Source: Acidimicrobiia bacterium
GTDB taxonomy: Bacteria > Actinomycetota > Acidimicrobiia > Spongiisociales > Spongiisociaceae
Direction of reading: 5' to 3'
Length of the DNA stretch: 64,000 nucleotides
Assembly (NCBI GenBank): GCA_009841105.1
Contig: VXMM01000066.1
Span: forward strand, 48,689-112,688
The notes below the pieces were generated by a model. It ran no database searches, was not told where the DNA came from, and worked only from the letters and a program-made list of their open reading frames with translations. Position numbers and translations under genes: made by a program. This document shows, in pieces, positions 1 to 7,513 of this stretch (the first letter of the stretch is position 1; every line of letters begins with the position of its first letter).

Positions 1-777
1 CGTCACCACGACGTGGACATATACCGGATCGCCGCCGGGTCCCCAGCTGTCCATCTCGCCCTCCGTCTCGTAGACCCCGTCGGGGATGGATGCCACCGCC
101 TCCCGATCGAGGCGTTCGCACTGATCGAAGATGACTTCGGCGGCGGCGGTCACCGTGTCCAGCCCGAAGCGGTCTATCAGCTCGGAAAGCCCACGCTCGC
201 CGGTCCGGCAGGCGGCGATCTGGGCGTGCATGTCACCCCAGATCGAGCGGGGCAGGCGGCTGTTGCGGGTCAGGAAGTCGAGCATCCCGCGTTCGGGGCG
301 GCCTTCCCGGTAGAGGTGAACGGGCGCGATCCGGTAGCCCTCCTGGTAGATGGAGGTGGAGTCCATCGCCTGGCCGGGGTCCTTGGCGCCGATGTCCAAC
401 CAGTGGGCCTTGGTGGCGCCGAACCCGACCAGTTCGCCGCTGTGGAAGATGGGCGAGATCACATTGACGTCGTTGAGGTGGCTGCCGACCATGTAGCTGT
501 CGTTGACCGCGTAGACGTCGCCGGGCCGGCAGGTCTCCGGGCCTCCCAGATGCTCGAGCGTGACGTCGATGGCCGCTTCCAGACTCCCGAGGAAGATGGG
601 CAGCCCGGGCGCCTGCCCGAGCAGGTTCCCGCGGGCGTCGAAGAGGCCGACCGAGCAGTCCTTCATCTCGTAGATGATGGGGGTGTAGGCGGAGCGGGCC
701 AGGTTGTTGTTCATCTGGGACGCGATCGAGATGAAGGCATTGCGTATCACCTCGACGGTTACCGGGTCTACGTACAT
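1..777 (-). CDS. hyuB: Hydantoinase B / oxoprolinase subunit (HyuB), 3'-truncated by window edge
   Basis: This is the N-terminal 259 residues of a HyuB-family protein; an open frame runs from the ATG at 777 to base 1 without a stop. Visible family features are the start MYVDPVTVEVIRNAF, the SAYTPIIYEMKDCSVGLFD stretch, and the later VNDSYMVGSHLNDV segment. HyuB pairs with HyuA in ATP-dependent hydrolysis of hydantoins, 5-oxoproline or related cyclic amides in the cytoplasm. It is the last visible gene of a minus-strand operon that begins with hyuA and follows the ATPase gene by 4 bases. Family members are usually more than 500 residues long, so about half is missing. The exact substrate cannot be read from sequence. 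Confidence 0.93.
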   Translation of the reverse strand, partial: MYVDPVTVEVIRNAFISIASQMNNNLARSAYTPIIYEMKDCSVGLFDARGNLLGQAPGLPIFLGSLEAAIDVTLEHLGGPETCRPGDVYAVNDSYMVGSHLNDVNVISPIFHSGELVGFGATKAHWLDIGAKDPGQAMDSTSIYQEGYRIAPVHLYREGRPERGMLDFLTRNSRLPRSIWGDMHAQIAACRTGERGLSELIDRFGLDTVTAAAEVIFDQCERLDREAVASIPDGVYETEGEMDSWGPGGDPVYVHVVVT

Positions 778-781
778 GCTT

Positions 782-1807
782 CTAACTCCTATCGCCCAGC
801 GCGGGCGGCTCGGGTAATCCTATGGAAACTGGTGCCTCGACCGCCTTCCAGCACCGGACCAACTGACCGGCTCGGGTCTCGCGGAGCGGCTGGGGTTCGG
901 CGCACCTCGCCTCCGCATAGGGACACCTCGGCTTGAGGCGGCACCCGGGCGAGCCGAGGTGGTCGGTGCTGATCTCGCCGGACAAGCGTACCGGCTCTCC
1001 GATATGCCCCGGTTCCTCAAGCTGGGCGGCTTCCAGCAGGCCGCGAGTGTAGGGGTGGGCGGCTTGGCGGTAGACCTGATCCCGAGTACCGATCTCGACG
1101 AACTGACCAAGGTACATGACCGCCACCCGGTGGGCCATGGCGTACACCACCCGGAGGTCGTGGGCCACCAGCAGATACGCCAGCTGGTTGGTCTCCTGGA
1201 GGCCGGTGAGCAGGTTGACGATCTGGCCCCGGATGGACACGTCCAGCGAGGAAGTGGGTTCATCCAGAAAGAGCAACCGGGGCTCGACCAGCAGGGAGCG
1301 GGCCACGCTCAACCGCTGCAGCTGGCCACCGCTGACCTCGGCCGGGCGCCGGTCGGCGATCTCGGGCGACAGGCCCACGTTGCGGATGGCTTCCTCGATG
1401 GCCTGGTCCTCCTGAGCATGTGTGTGCTCACCTCCGAACTCGGCGAACTCGCGGAGGCTGGATCGGATCGTCGCCCTCGGATCGAAGGCCGCCAGCGGAT
1501 CCTGGAAAACCATCTGCAGGTTTGTCCGCAAGGGCCGGAACTGCTTCTCGCGCAGGGCAAGGATGTTCTCGCCCAGCAAGGACACGTGACCCTCGGTGGC
1601 GTCGGTCAGCTTGAGGATCACCCTGCCGACCGTCGACTTGCCCGAGCCGGACTCGCCGACGATGGCGAAGGTCTCGGACGGCCAGACCTCGAAGCTGACG
1701 CCGTCGACCGCTCTCACCACCCGCTGGCGGAGCTTGGCGTCGCGCGATATGTAGTCCTTGACGAGGTCACGAACCTCGAGGAGTGGGGAGTTCACGCCTT
1801 CACGCAT
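782..1807 (-). CDS. Peptide/nickel-type ABC transporter ATP-binding protein (OppF/DppF-like)
   Basis: A cytoplasmic ATPase of about 341 residues powering the peptide-type importer of this operon. Walker A GESGSGKST lies at residues 51-59, followed by the signature VSGGQLQRLSVAR, Walker B LLFLDEPTSSLD and the C-terminal oligopeptide-family cysteine segment (CRLKPRCPY). The ATG at 1807 has GGGAGGT just upstream and overlaps the preceding ATPase gene by 16 bases. A GTG at 1795 would give a GTGA overlap but has no well-placed ribosome site. A longer frame upstream to 1858 exists but only reads through the previous gene. Together with the preceding ATPase it should form the heterodimeric motor of a five-part Opp/Dpp system; the neighbouring hyuA, hyuB and racemase suggest hydantoin-like or small amide substrates. 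Confidence 0.94.
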   Translation of the reverse strand: MREGVNSPLLEVRDLVKDYISRDAKLRQRVVRAVDGVSFEVWPSETFAIVGESGSGKSTVGRVILKLTDATEGHVSLLGENILALREKQFRPLRTNLQMVFQDPLAAFDPRATIRSSLREFAEFGGEHTHAQEDQAIEEAIRNVGLSPEIADRRPAEVSGGQLQRLSVARSLLVEPRLLFLDEPTSSLDVSIRGQIVNLLTGLQETNQLAYLLVAHDLRVVYAMAHRVAVMYLGQFVEIGTRDQVYRQAAHPYTRGLLEAAQLEEPGHIGEPVRLSGEISTDHLGSPGCRLKPRCPYAEARCAEPQPLRETRAGQLVRCWKAVEAPVSIGLPEPPALGDRS

Positions 1808-2778
1808 GCCACCTCCCGGTCTGCGATGGTCCGGAGTTCCGGCACGCCGTCGCGGCACTCCTCACCAACCTCAGGGCAGCGGCTGGCGAAGGGACACTCG
1901 CCGAGTGGGCCGACGAGCGTAGGAACGGTTCCGGGGATGGCGTACATCCGGCCCTCGTCCACGGTTGCGAAGGCCCTCAGCAATGCCGTGGTGTAGGGAT
2001 TGGCAGGGGAAGAGGTCACCGACGCAGTCGGTCCGCTCTCCATGACCCTTCCCGCGTACATCACAGCGGTTCGCTCGCAGGTTTGGCGGGCGATGGCGAT
2101 GTCGTGGGTAATCAGTAGCAGGGAGGCGCCCCGGTCCGAGACCTGTTCTACCACCAACTCCAGCACCTGTTGCTGGAGAGTGGCGTCGAGCCCCGTGGTG
2201 GGTTCGTCGGCGATGAGGAGATCAGGTTGGCAGGAGAGTGCCATGGCGAGGGCGGCCCGCTGTGCCATCCCTCCCGAGTACTGGTGGACGTAGTCGCCGG
2301 CCCGCCGGCGGGCGTCGGGAACTCCCATCTGATCGAGTAGATCGATGGCTCGGAGTTGGCTCTCGCGGCGCCCGGCGTCGGAGTGGGTGCGGATGACCTC
2401 CGCGATCTGGCCTCCGACGGTCAGGACCGGGTTGAGGGACGCTCTAGGGTTCTGGAACATGATGGCGATCTGCCGGCCGCGCAGATCACGCATCCGCCGC
2501 TTTGGGACGCCGATCAGTTCTTCGCCGTCCAGTCGGATCGAGCCCCTTAGGATTTCCGCTCCCTCCGGCAGCATCCCGATGACGGCGGACGCGGTGAGGC
2601 TCTTGCCCGATCCGGACTCCCCGACCAGCGACATGCGGCTGGCGCGTGGTACCCGCAGGTTCACACCCTGTAGGGGCATGGACGCGTCCTCACTGCCGGT
2701 GTGGAACCCGACCGTCAGGCTTTCGATGTCGAGGAGGGGAGCGTCCTCGGTCACCGGGGAGGCTGGTCTGCCTGTCAT
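1792..2778 (-). CDS. Peptide/nickel-type ABC transporter ATP-binding protein (OppD/DppD-like)
   Basis: A 328-residue ABC ATPase, the first of the two in this operon. Walker A GESGSGKSL is at residues 53-61, the signature is YSGGMAQRAALAMAL, Walker B is LLIADEPTTGLD, and the C-terminal CPFASRC cysteine region is typical of oligopeptide-type ATPases. The start at 2778 overlaps the stop of the upstream permease as ATGA, so translational coupling is likely; the open frame extends to 3093 but that extension lies inside the permease gene. Acts at the cytoplasmic face of the membrane. Family known, substrate inferred only from the hydantoinase context. Confidence 0.94.
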   Translation of the reverse strand: MTGRPASPVTEDAPLLDIESLTVGFHTGSEDASMPLQGVNLRVPRASRMSLVGESGSGKSLTASAVIGMLPEGAEILRGSIRLDGEELIGVPKRRMRDLRGRQIAIMFQNPRASLNPVLTVGGQIAEVIRTHSDAGRRESQLRAIDLLDQMGVPDARRRAGDYVHQYSGGMAQRAALAMALSCQPDLLIADEPTTGLDATLQQQVLELVVEQVSDRGASLLLITHDIAIARQTCERTAVMYAGRVMESGPTASVTSSPANPYTTALLRAFATVDEGRMYAIPGTVPTLVGPLGECPFASRCPEVGEECRDGVPELRTIADREVACVKA

Positions 2779-3641
2779 CGGCTTCCTATCGACCCTCGCT
2801 GGCCGTGCCTGATCTCGTCGGACAGGTAGTTGAGGGTGAGGACGGTGGCCAGGATGGCCAGCCCCGGGAAGAGAGAAATCCACCACTGCCCGTAGTACAT
2901 GTAGTCGATGCCATCCCGCACCATGGCGCCCCACTCGGCGGTCGGGAGCTTGACGCCGAGCCCGACGAAGCTCAGCGCAGCCAGAATCTGGATTGCCCAA
3001 GCCACGTTCACCGAGAACTGGGCGAACACGATCTCCGACACGTTGGGCAGGATGTGGCGCCGCAGGATGGTGGCCTGGCTCTTGCCCGCGCACCGCGCCG
3101 CCAGCACGAAGTCCGAGTCGACCAGGGGTTTCACTGCGCTCCTGGTGAGGCGTAGGTAGACGGGGACGTTCACCATGGCGATGACCATGATCAGGATGGG
3201 AATGCTGGGACCCAGGGCGGCCACGATCCCGAGGGCCAGCAACAGGGTGGGGAAGGCCTGGAACGACTCGGAGACTCGCAGCAGCAGCGCGTCGAAGGCA
3301 CCTCCCCGGTAGGCGCCCAGGGCGCCCAGCGGCATCCCGACTACGACGGCTAGCGCAGCCGCGATCAGGCCCACCCAGAGGTCGAGGCGGGCGGCGTGAA
3401 CCACCCGGGCGAAGATGTCCCGGCCGAACTGGTCGGTCCCGAACCAGAACTCGGCCGAAGGGGCGGTCAGCGTGCCGCCATGGAAACCCAGCGGGTCCCT
3501 GACGAGAAAGGGTCCGACGAGCGCGACCAGCACGATGATCGCTATGGACAGGTAGGCCGGCGTCCGGAGCACCTGGCGAGCCACCCTTCCCAACCGACTA
3601 CGCGTGCGCGTCCTGTGGTCCGGCGACGTCCCGGCGGTCAT
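2775..3641 (-). CDS. Peptide-type ABC transporter permease (OppC/DppC-like)
   Basis: An inner-membrane permease of 288 residues. It has a short basic N-terminus, a first membrane helix around residues 29-50, the family segment FWFGTDQFGRDIFARVVHAAR, and further helices with the ATPase-coupling loop around AARCAGKSQATILRRHILPN. This segment and length are typical of DppC. It is joined by 4-base ATGA overlaps to the permease before it and to the ATPase after it, so the four transporter genes form a tight translational unit. Confidence 0.94.
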   Translation of the reverse strand: MTAGTSPDHRTRTRSRLGRVARQVLRTPAYLSIAIIVLVALVGPFLVRDPLGFHGGTLTAPSAEFWFGTDQFGRDIFARVVHAARLDLWVGLIAAALAVVVGMPLGALGAYRGGAFDALLLRVSESFQAFPTLLLALGIVAALGPSIPILIMVIAMVNVPVYLRLTRSAVKPLVDSDFVLAARCAGKSQATILRRHILPNVSEIVFAQFSVNVAWAIQILAALSFVGLGVKLPTAEWGAMVRDGIDYMYYGQWWISLFPGLAILATVLTLNYLSDEIRHGQRGSIGSR

Positions 3642-4645
3642 GTCCTGGTCCTCGGGTCGATCACGAAGTGCAGGATGTCCATGATCAGGTACACCAGCAG
3701 GTATGAGAGGGCGCTCAGTAGTACGGCAGCGAGTACCGGGGCGAAGTCGGACTCGCTGATGGAGTCGATGGCGTACTTGCCGATACCCGGTCGGGCGAAC
3801 ACGAATTCGACGAGCACCGTCCCGCCCAGCAGGTAGCCGTACATGATCGCCCCCATCGTGGAGACGGGAAGCAGTACGTTGGGGAGCGCGTGGCGGAGCA
3901 CGATCGATCGTTCCGGCACGCCCAGTGCTCGGGCGGATCGGATGTGATGGGAGGCCATCGTCTCGCGCATGAACCCGCGAGTGACCCTGACCATGGGCGC
4001 TCCCACCGTCACCGCCAGCGTCACCGCGGGCAGGATCATCTGTACTGCGGCTGCTTTGAACGCCTCCCAGTCACCGGCCAGGATGGCGTCGACCGTGTAG
4101 AAACCGGTCGTGTGGGGCGGGACGTCCCCCAGCGTCCGTCCGAGCGCGGGGGGCGCCCACTCCAGCGTTGCGAAGAACACCAGCAGGAGGATCATGCCGA
4201 GGAAGAACTCGGGTATCGACACTCCGAAGCCTGACAATGCGTTTGCCAGGCGATCGGAGAAGGAACGCCTCCGCAACGCTGAAACGATCCCCAAGGGAAT
4301 CGACCACGCCAGAGCAAGGACCAGGGCCGCGCTGCCGAGCTCTATGGTGGCCGGCCAGCGGGCCCCGATGTCGGTGGTGACCGGATTGCGGGTCCGCCAG
4401 CTGTCGCCCAAGTCGCCGGACGCCAGCTGCTGGATGTAGCGGAAGTACTGCTCGTGAATCGGGAGGTTGAGGCCGAGCCGCTCGGTGACCGCTATCACCG
4501 TGGATTCGTCGGCCATGACCCCCACGATCATGTAAGCGGGGTTACCGGGTAGCAACCTGGTCACCACGAAGGCGACCAGCGACACGCCGAACAGCGCCAC
4601 CAGCATGTATGCCAGCCGGCGGAGCACGTAGACGGCGAGGTGCAT
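3638..4645 (-). CDS. Peptide-type ABC transporter permease (OppB/DppB-like)
   Basis: A 335-residue membrane permease with the classic DppB start (VLRRLAYMLVALFGVSLVAF), the LPGNPAYMI segment and a C-terminal membrane core with the FARPGIGKYAIDSI loop. It pairs with the OppC-like permease to form the channel. The ATG at 4645 is preceded by AGGAGAGGG, but this ribosome site and the A of the start codon fall inside a 7-bp inverted repeat, and the 190 bases between this gene and the binding-protein gene hold several complementary elements (described separately). Expression relative to the binding protein may therefore be controlled at RNA level. Confidence 0.94.
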   Translation of the reverse strand: MHLAVYVLRRLAYMLVALFGVSLVAFVVTRLLPGNPAYMIVGVMADESTVIAVTERLGLNLPIHEQYFRYIQQLASGDLGDSWRTRNPVTTDIGARWPATIELGSAALVLALAWSIPLGIVSALRRRSFSDRLANALSGFGVSIPEFFLGMILLLVFFATLEWAPPALGRTLGDVPPHTTGFYTVDAILAGDWEAFKAAAVQMILPAVTLAVTVGAPMVRVTRGFMRETMASHHIRSARALGVPERSIVLRHALPNVLLPVSTMGAIMYGYLLGGTVLVEFVFARPGIGKYAIDSISESDFAPVLAAVLLSALSYLLVYLIMDILHFVIDPRTRT

Positions 4646-4664
4646 ACCCTCTCCTAGGAGGGTA
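4645..4664 (-). promoter_or_regulatory. Inverted repeat covering the permease ribosome site and start codon
   Basis: On the minus strand the arms TACCCTC (4664-4658) and GAGGGTA (4651-4645) can form a 7-bp stem with a 6-base loop. The stem contains part of the purine-rich ribosome site and ends on the A of the permease ATG. Pairing would hide the translation start. A regulatory function is inferred from the geometry only. Confidence 0.5.
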
Positions 4665-4748
4665 CTGAAAAGTGTTCAGCTGGCCCTATAGCCGGATACA
4701 GGACCCCAGCTAGACGCATCACGGGCCAAGCCGTCCCCATCTTATTCA

Positions 4749-4817
4749 GCACCCTCCTCGGTTGTTTCCTCTTTCTGGTCCTCGGAGGGTGCGCAGATGG
4801 GTATCCGCGCACCCTCC
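4749..4817 (-). promoter_or_regulatory. Alternating complementary 9-mers between binding-protein and permease genes
   Basis: Reading the minus strand after the binding-protein stop there are three 9-base elements: GGAGGGTGC (4817-4809), GCACCCTCC (4792-4784) and GGAGGGTGC (4757-4749). The first two extend to a perfect 11-bp stem with a 12-base loop. The middle element could instead pair with the third. No T-run follows either stem, so a simple factor-independent terminator is not indicated. The layout suits a partial terminator, mRNA stabiliser or switch that sets the ratio of binding protein to membrane components. Confidence 0.6.
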
Positions 4818-4833
4818 TAGACGTGATCCTCGA

Positions 4834-6564
4834 TCAGCCTGCCGGGTAAAGGTCGGCGAAGCGAGGTATGGCGTTCGGGTACAGAACGAATCCGTCCACA
4901 TCTTCCCGCATGGCGAACTTGAAGTCCGGCTGCGCCAGGAAGACCCACGGGGCATCCTCGGAGATAAGCCTCTGGGCCTCCTCGAAGATCGCTCTACGGG
5001 CGTCGGGGTCCTGCTCCGCCCAGCCGTCCGTGATGATCTCGTCCACCCGGGCGTTCGAGTAGTCGGCGTAGTTGCCGAACACCCCGGACTCCAGGGTCAG
5101 GGACAGCTGGTAGTTGGGGTCGTCGATCCAGGCCAGCAACTCGTCCACGAACATCTGCAGCTGCTTGCCCACCTTACGCTCCGCGAACACGGGGGACTGG
5201 AGGGTTTCGATCTCGATGTCCATGCCGATCTCGCGCAGCGCCGACTGGACTCGGACCGCGATCAACTGGTGCTCGGCCTTGGCGGAATCGATCGACAGGG
5301 TCACCGTGCTGCCGTCGTAGCTGCTGGAAGCGAGAAGCTCCTGCGCCTTGGCGGTGTCCTGGAAGTATCCGACCTCGGCGCCCAGCGAGACCGCCGAGCC
5401 GTTGGGGATGGCCCCGTGGAGGCGGCGGGCGTCGCCCTTGTAGACGTTCTCCAGGATGTCGTCATAGTCGACACCGTAGGAGACCGCCTGGCGGACCGCC
5501 ACGTCGTCGAAGGGGGCGATCGAGTTGTTCATACCCACGTAGGCCATGTTCTTGGAAGGCGCCCGGACGACCTTCACGCCCTCGGATCCGTCCAGTGCGT
5601 TGAACTCCTCGGTCCCGAGACCGACAGCCAGGTCGATCACGCCGGCCCTGAGCAACTGGACGCGCTCGGCGGGTGACGGGATGATCTTCCACACGATCTT
5701 GTCGTAGGCGGGACGGCCGCCCCAGTAGTTGTCCCTGGCCTCGAACACCACTTCCTCGTCGGGGGTCCGGCTGACCAGGCGGTAAGGACCGCTGGGGTTG
5801 TCGGCGTTGCGCGCCATGTACTCGGTCGCCCATGGGTCATCATCGGTGGCGTTGGCCGCCACGACGGCGGGATCAACCGCTGCCGAACTGGACATGTAGA
5901 AGGACTGCATGACCATCGGGCTGCGCCGATCCGACACCAGCTCCAGGGTGTACTCGTCGATTACGGTCGGGGGCTTGGTCACGAAGGCGATGTTGGTGAG
6001 CAACCATGCGCCACCGCCGGGGGTGTTGAGGTTGCGGTCGATCATGAACCGAACGGTCTCGGCGGTGATCGGAGTGCCGTCGTCGAACGTCATGCCCTGC
6101 CGCACCTTGATGGTGAACGTCAGGCCGTCATCGTGCTCGACCCACGACTCGAAGTAGCGGGGCAGCAGGTTGTCCGCATCGCCGACCATGGCGCCGTTCT
6201 GCTCCACGATGGGGTGGATCACCGGAACGTCGTAGACCATCAGCAGCGCCTCGTGGGCCCTGATGAAGTTGGCGCAACACGGGTCGAGGGTCTCGATGTC
6301 GCCGGGCACTCCGATAGTGAGCACCCGCTCCTCCATCATCGCCTCTTCGGCGGGGGCCTCTTCGGCGGGCTCCTCCATCGGTTCTTCGGCCGGCGCCTCT
6401 TCGGTCGCGGCCGCTGCCGTCGTAGCCGTCGTCGCCTGCGCAGCCGTGGTCGCGGGCGTGCTCTCCGGCTCGGCATCGTCCGATCCGCAGGCCGCTACGA
6501 CGAGCGCGAGCGTGGCGAAGACGGCAATCAGGCGGAGCCGGACAACCGATCTTGTTTTGTTCAC
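4834..6564 (-). CDS. ABC transporter substrate-binding lipoprotein, family 5 (peptide type)
   Basis: A secreted, lipid-anchored binding protein of 576 residues for the neighbouring permeases. The GTG at 6564 is chosen because GGGAGGT sits 6-7 bases upstream; an ATG at 6606 lacks this. The signal peptide ends in a lipobox with Cys26 (LVVAAC). An Ala/Thr/Glu/Pro-rich linker of about 45 residues follows, then the family-5 domain beginning LTIGVPGDIETLDP, with GMTFDDGTPITAETVRF typical of the fold. Placed between the racemase and permease genes, it probably binds hydantoins, carbamoyl or oxoproline-like compounds or short peptides; this is inferred from context. Confidence 0.94.
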   Translation of the reverse strand: MNKTRSVVRLRLIAVFATLALVVAACGSDDAEPESTPATTAAQATTATTAAAATEEAPAEEPMEEPAEEAPAEEAMMEERVLTIGVPGDIETLDPCCANFIRAHEALLMVYDVPVIHPIVEQNGAMVGDADNLLPRYFESWVEHDDGLTFTIKVRQGMTFDDGTPITAETVRFMIDRNLNTPGGGAWLLTNIAFVTKPPTVIDEYTLELVSDRRSPMVMQSFYMSSSAAVDPAVVAANATDDDPWATEYMARNADNPSGPYRLVSRTPDEEVVFEARDNYWGGRPAYDKIVWKIIPSPAERVQLLRAGVIDLAVGLGTEEFNALDGSEGVKVVRAPSKNMAYVGMNNSIAPFDDVAVRQAVSYGVDYDDILENVYKGDARRLHGAIPNGSAVSLGAEVGYFQDTAKAQELLASSSYDGSTVTLSIDSAKAEHQLIAVRVQSALREIGMDIEIETLQSPVFAERKVGKQLQMFVDELLAWIDDPNYQLSLTLESGVFGNYADYSNARVDEIITDGWAEQDPDARRAIFEEAQRLISEDAPWVFLAQPDFKFAMREDVDGFVLYPNAIPRFADLYPAG

Positions 6565-6658
6565 TTGCTTACCTCCCTCGTTGGGTTTGTTACTCGACCG
6601 CTCCAACCGTTCGACGAAGTAACGACGCTCGGGGCTCGAGAAGCGGCCAATCCACTAG

Positions 6659-7402
6659 TCAGTTACTCCCGGTCCTGGCCAGCATCTCCGCGTAGAGAAC
6701 GGGGGTGATGAGCGGGTCGAGCACGCGCACCGGGACCTGTTCGCGGATGGGGCCCAGCAGGCCCGACCACAGTGTGCAGGCGAAGAAGAGCACGTCCGCG
6801 TCGAGGTCGCGGAAGGCTCGCTGCGCCGCATCCAGCGCCGTGGTCGTGGCAGAGACTTCCATTTCGGCCCGGACCGCGGCCCGCAGCCCTGGCGGATCCT
6901 CGGCCAAGAGCCGGTTCACCTCGTCGGCCGGGGGATGGCCGCTGGGTGCTGAGATCACCCCGGCGAACATGGACTCGGCGCCATACCGATGGATCAGGCG
7001 GCGTATCCAGTTGGCGTTCTGTGGAAGGTTCTCGCCCTCGCCGCTCTCTATGCGAGGGCAGATGACCGCGAGATGGCCGAAGGCGCGACCGGCCGCCACA
7101 GCCGCCTCCATCGGTCCGGTCACGGGGATGTCGACCAAGTCCTTGGCGTCCTCCACGCCGGGGTCGGCGGCGCAGGCGATCACTACCGCGTCGAACCCGT
7201 CCCGTTCTGCTGTCTCGACCTGGGTGAGCAGTTGGTTCATAAGGAGCGAATGGGCCGGAAGGAAGGCGGTAGCCGGGACACCGGTGCCCATCAGCGAACG
7301 GACCTCGACCTTCGTGTCGGGAGCCGTGGCTCTCGCGATGGCCTGTTCGACCATCGGGTTGTACACGTCAACCCCCATCGGGTTGATGACCTGAATTCTC
7401 AT
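6659..7402 (-). CDS. Asp/Glu/hydantoin racemase family protein
   Basis: A 247-residue cytoplasmic enzyme of the Asp/Glu/hydantoin racemase superfamily. It starts MRIQVINPMGVDVYNPM, has the first catalytic-cysteine region around VVIACAADPG and the second around LFFACTLWSGLL, which fits the two-cysteine, cofactor-independent racemase mechanism. GGAGGT precedes the ATG. Between hyuA and the transporter it plausibly interconverts enantiomers of a 5-substituted hydantoin or the resulting amino acid so that a stereospecific hydrolase can use both forms. The cysteine contexts are not identical to characterised HyuE proteins, so a related racemase or decarboxylase activity is possible. Confidence 0.85.
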   Translation of the reverse strand: MRIQVINPMGVDVYNPMVEQAIARATAPDTKVEVRSLMGTGVPATAFLPAHSLLMNQLLTQVETAERDGFDAVVIACAADPGVEDAKDLVDIPVTGPMEAAVAAGRAFGHLAVICPRIESGEGENLPQNANWIRRLIHRYGAESMFAGVISAPSGHPPADEVNRLLAEDPPGLRAAVRAEMEVSATTTALDAAQRAFRDLDADVLFFACTLWSGLLGPIREQVPVRVLDPLITPVLYAEMLARTGSN

Positions 7403-7513
7403 GGTTTCCGTACCTCCAAGACTGGGTTGCTCGTGTGCGGATTCCCGGTTCCGCTTCGGGCGGTGTCGGGGTGGGCCTTCATCGTAGAGATGGACTGCTT
7501 CAGCATGATCGCC

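Noticed and set aside
13..936. Plus-strand open frame of 307 codons
   Set aside because: Antisense to hyuB and the adjacent ATPase gene; high GC keeps the opposite strand open and no family sequence is visible.
4784..4817. Simple factor-independent terminator
   Set aside because: The stem is strong but no T-run follows, and alternative pairing with nearby elements exists, so it is listed as a regulatory structure instead.
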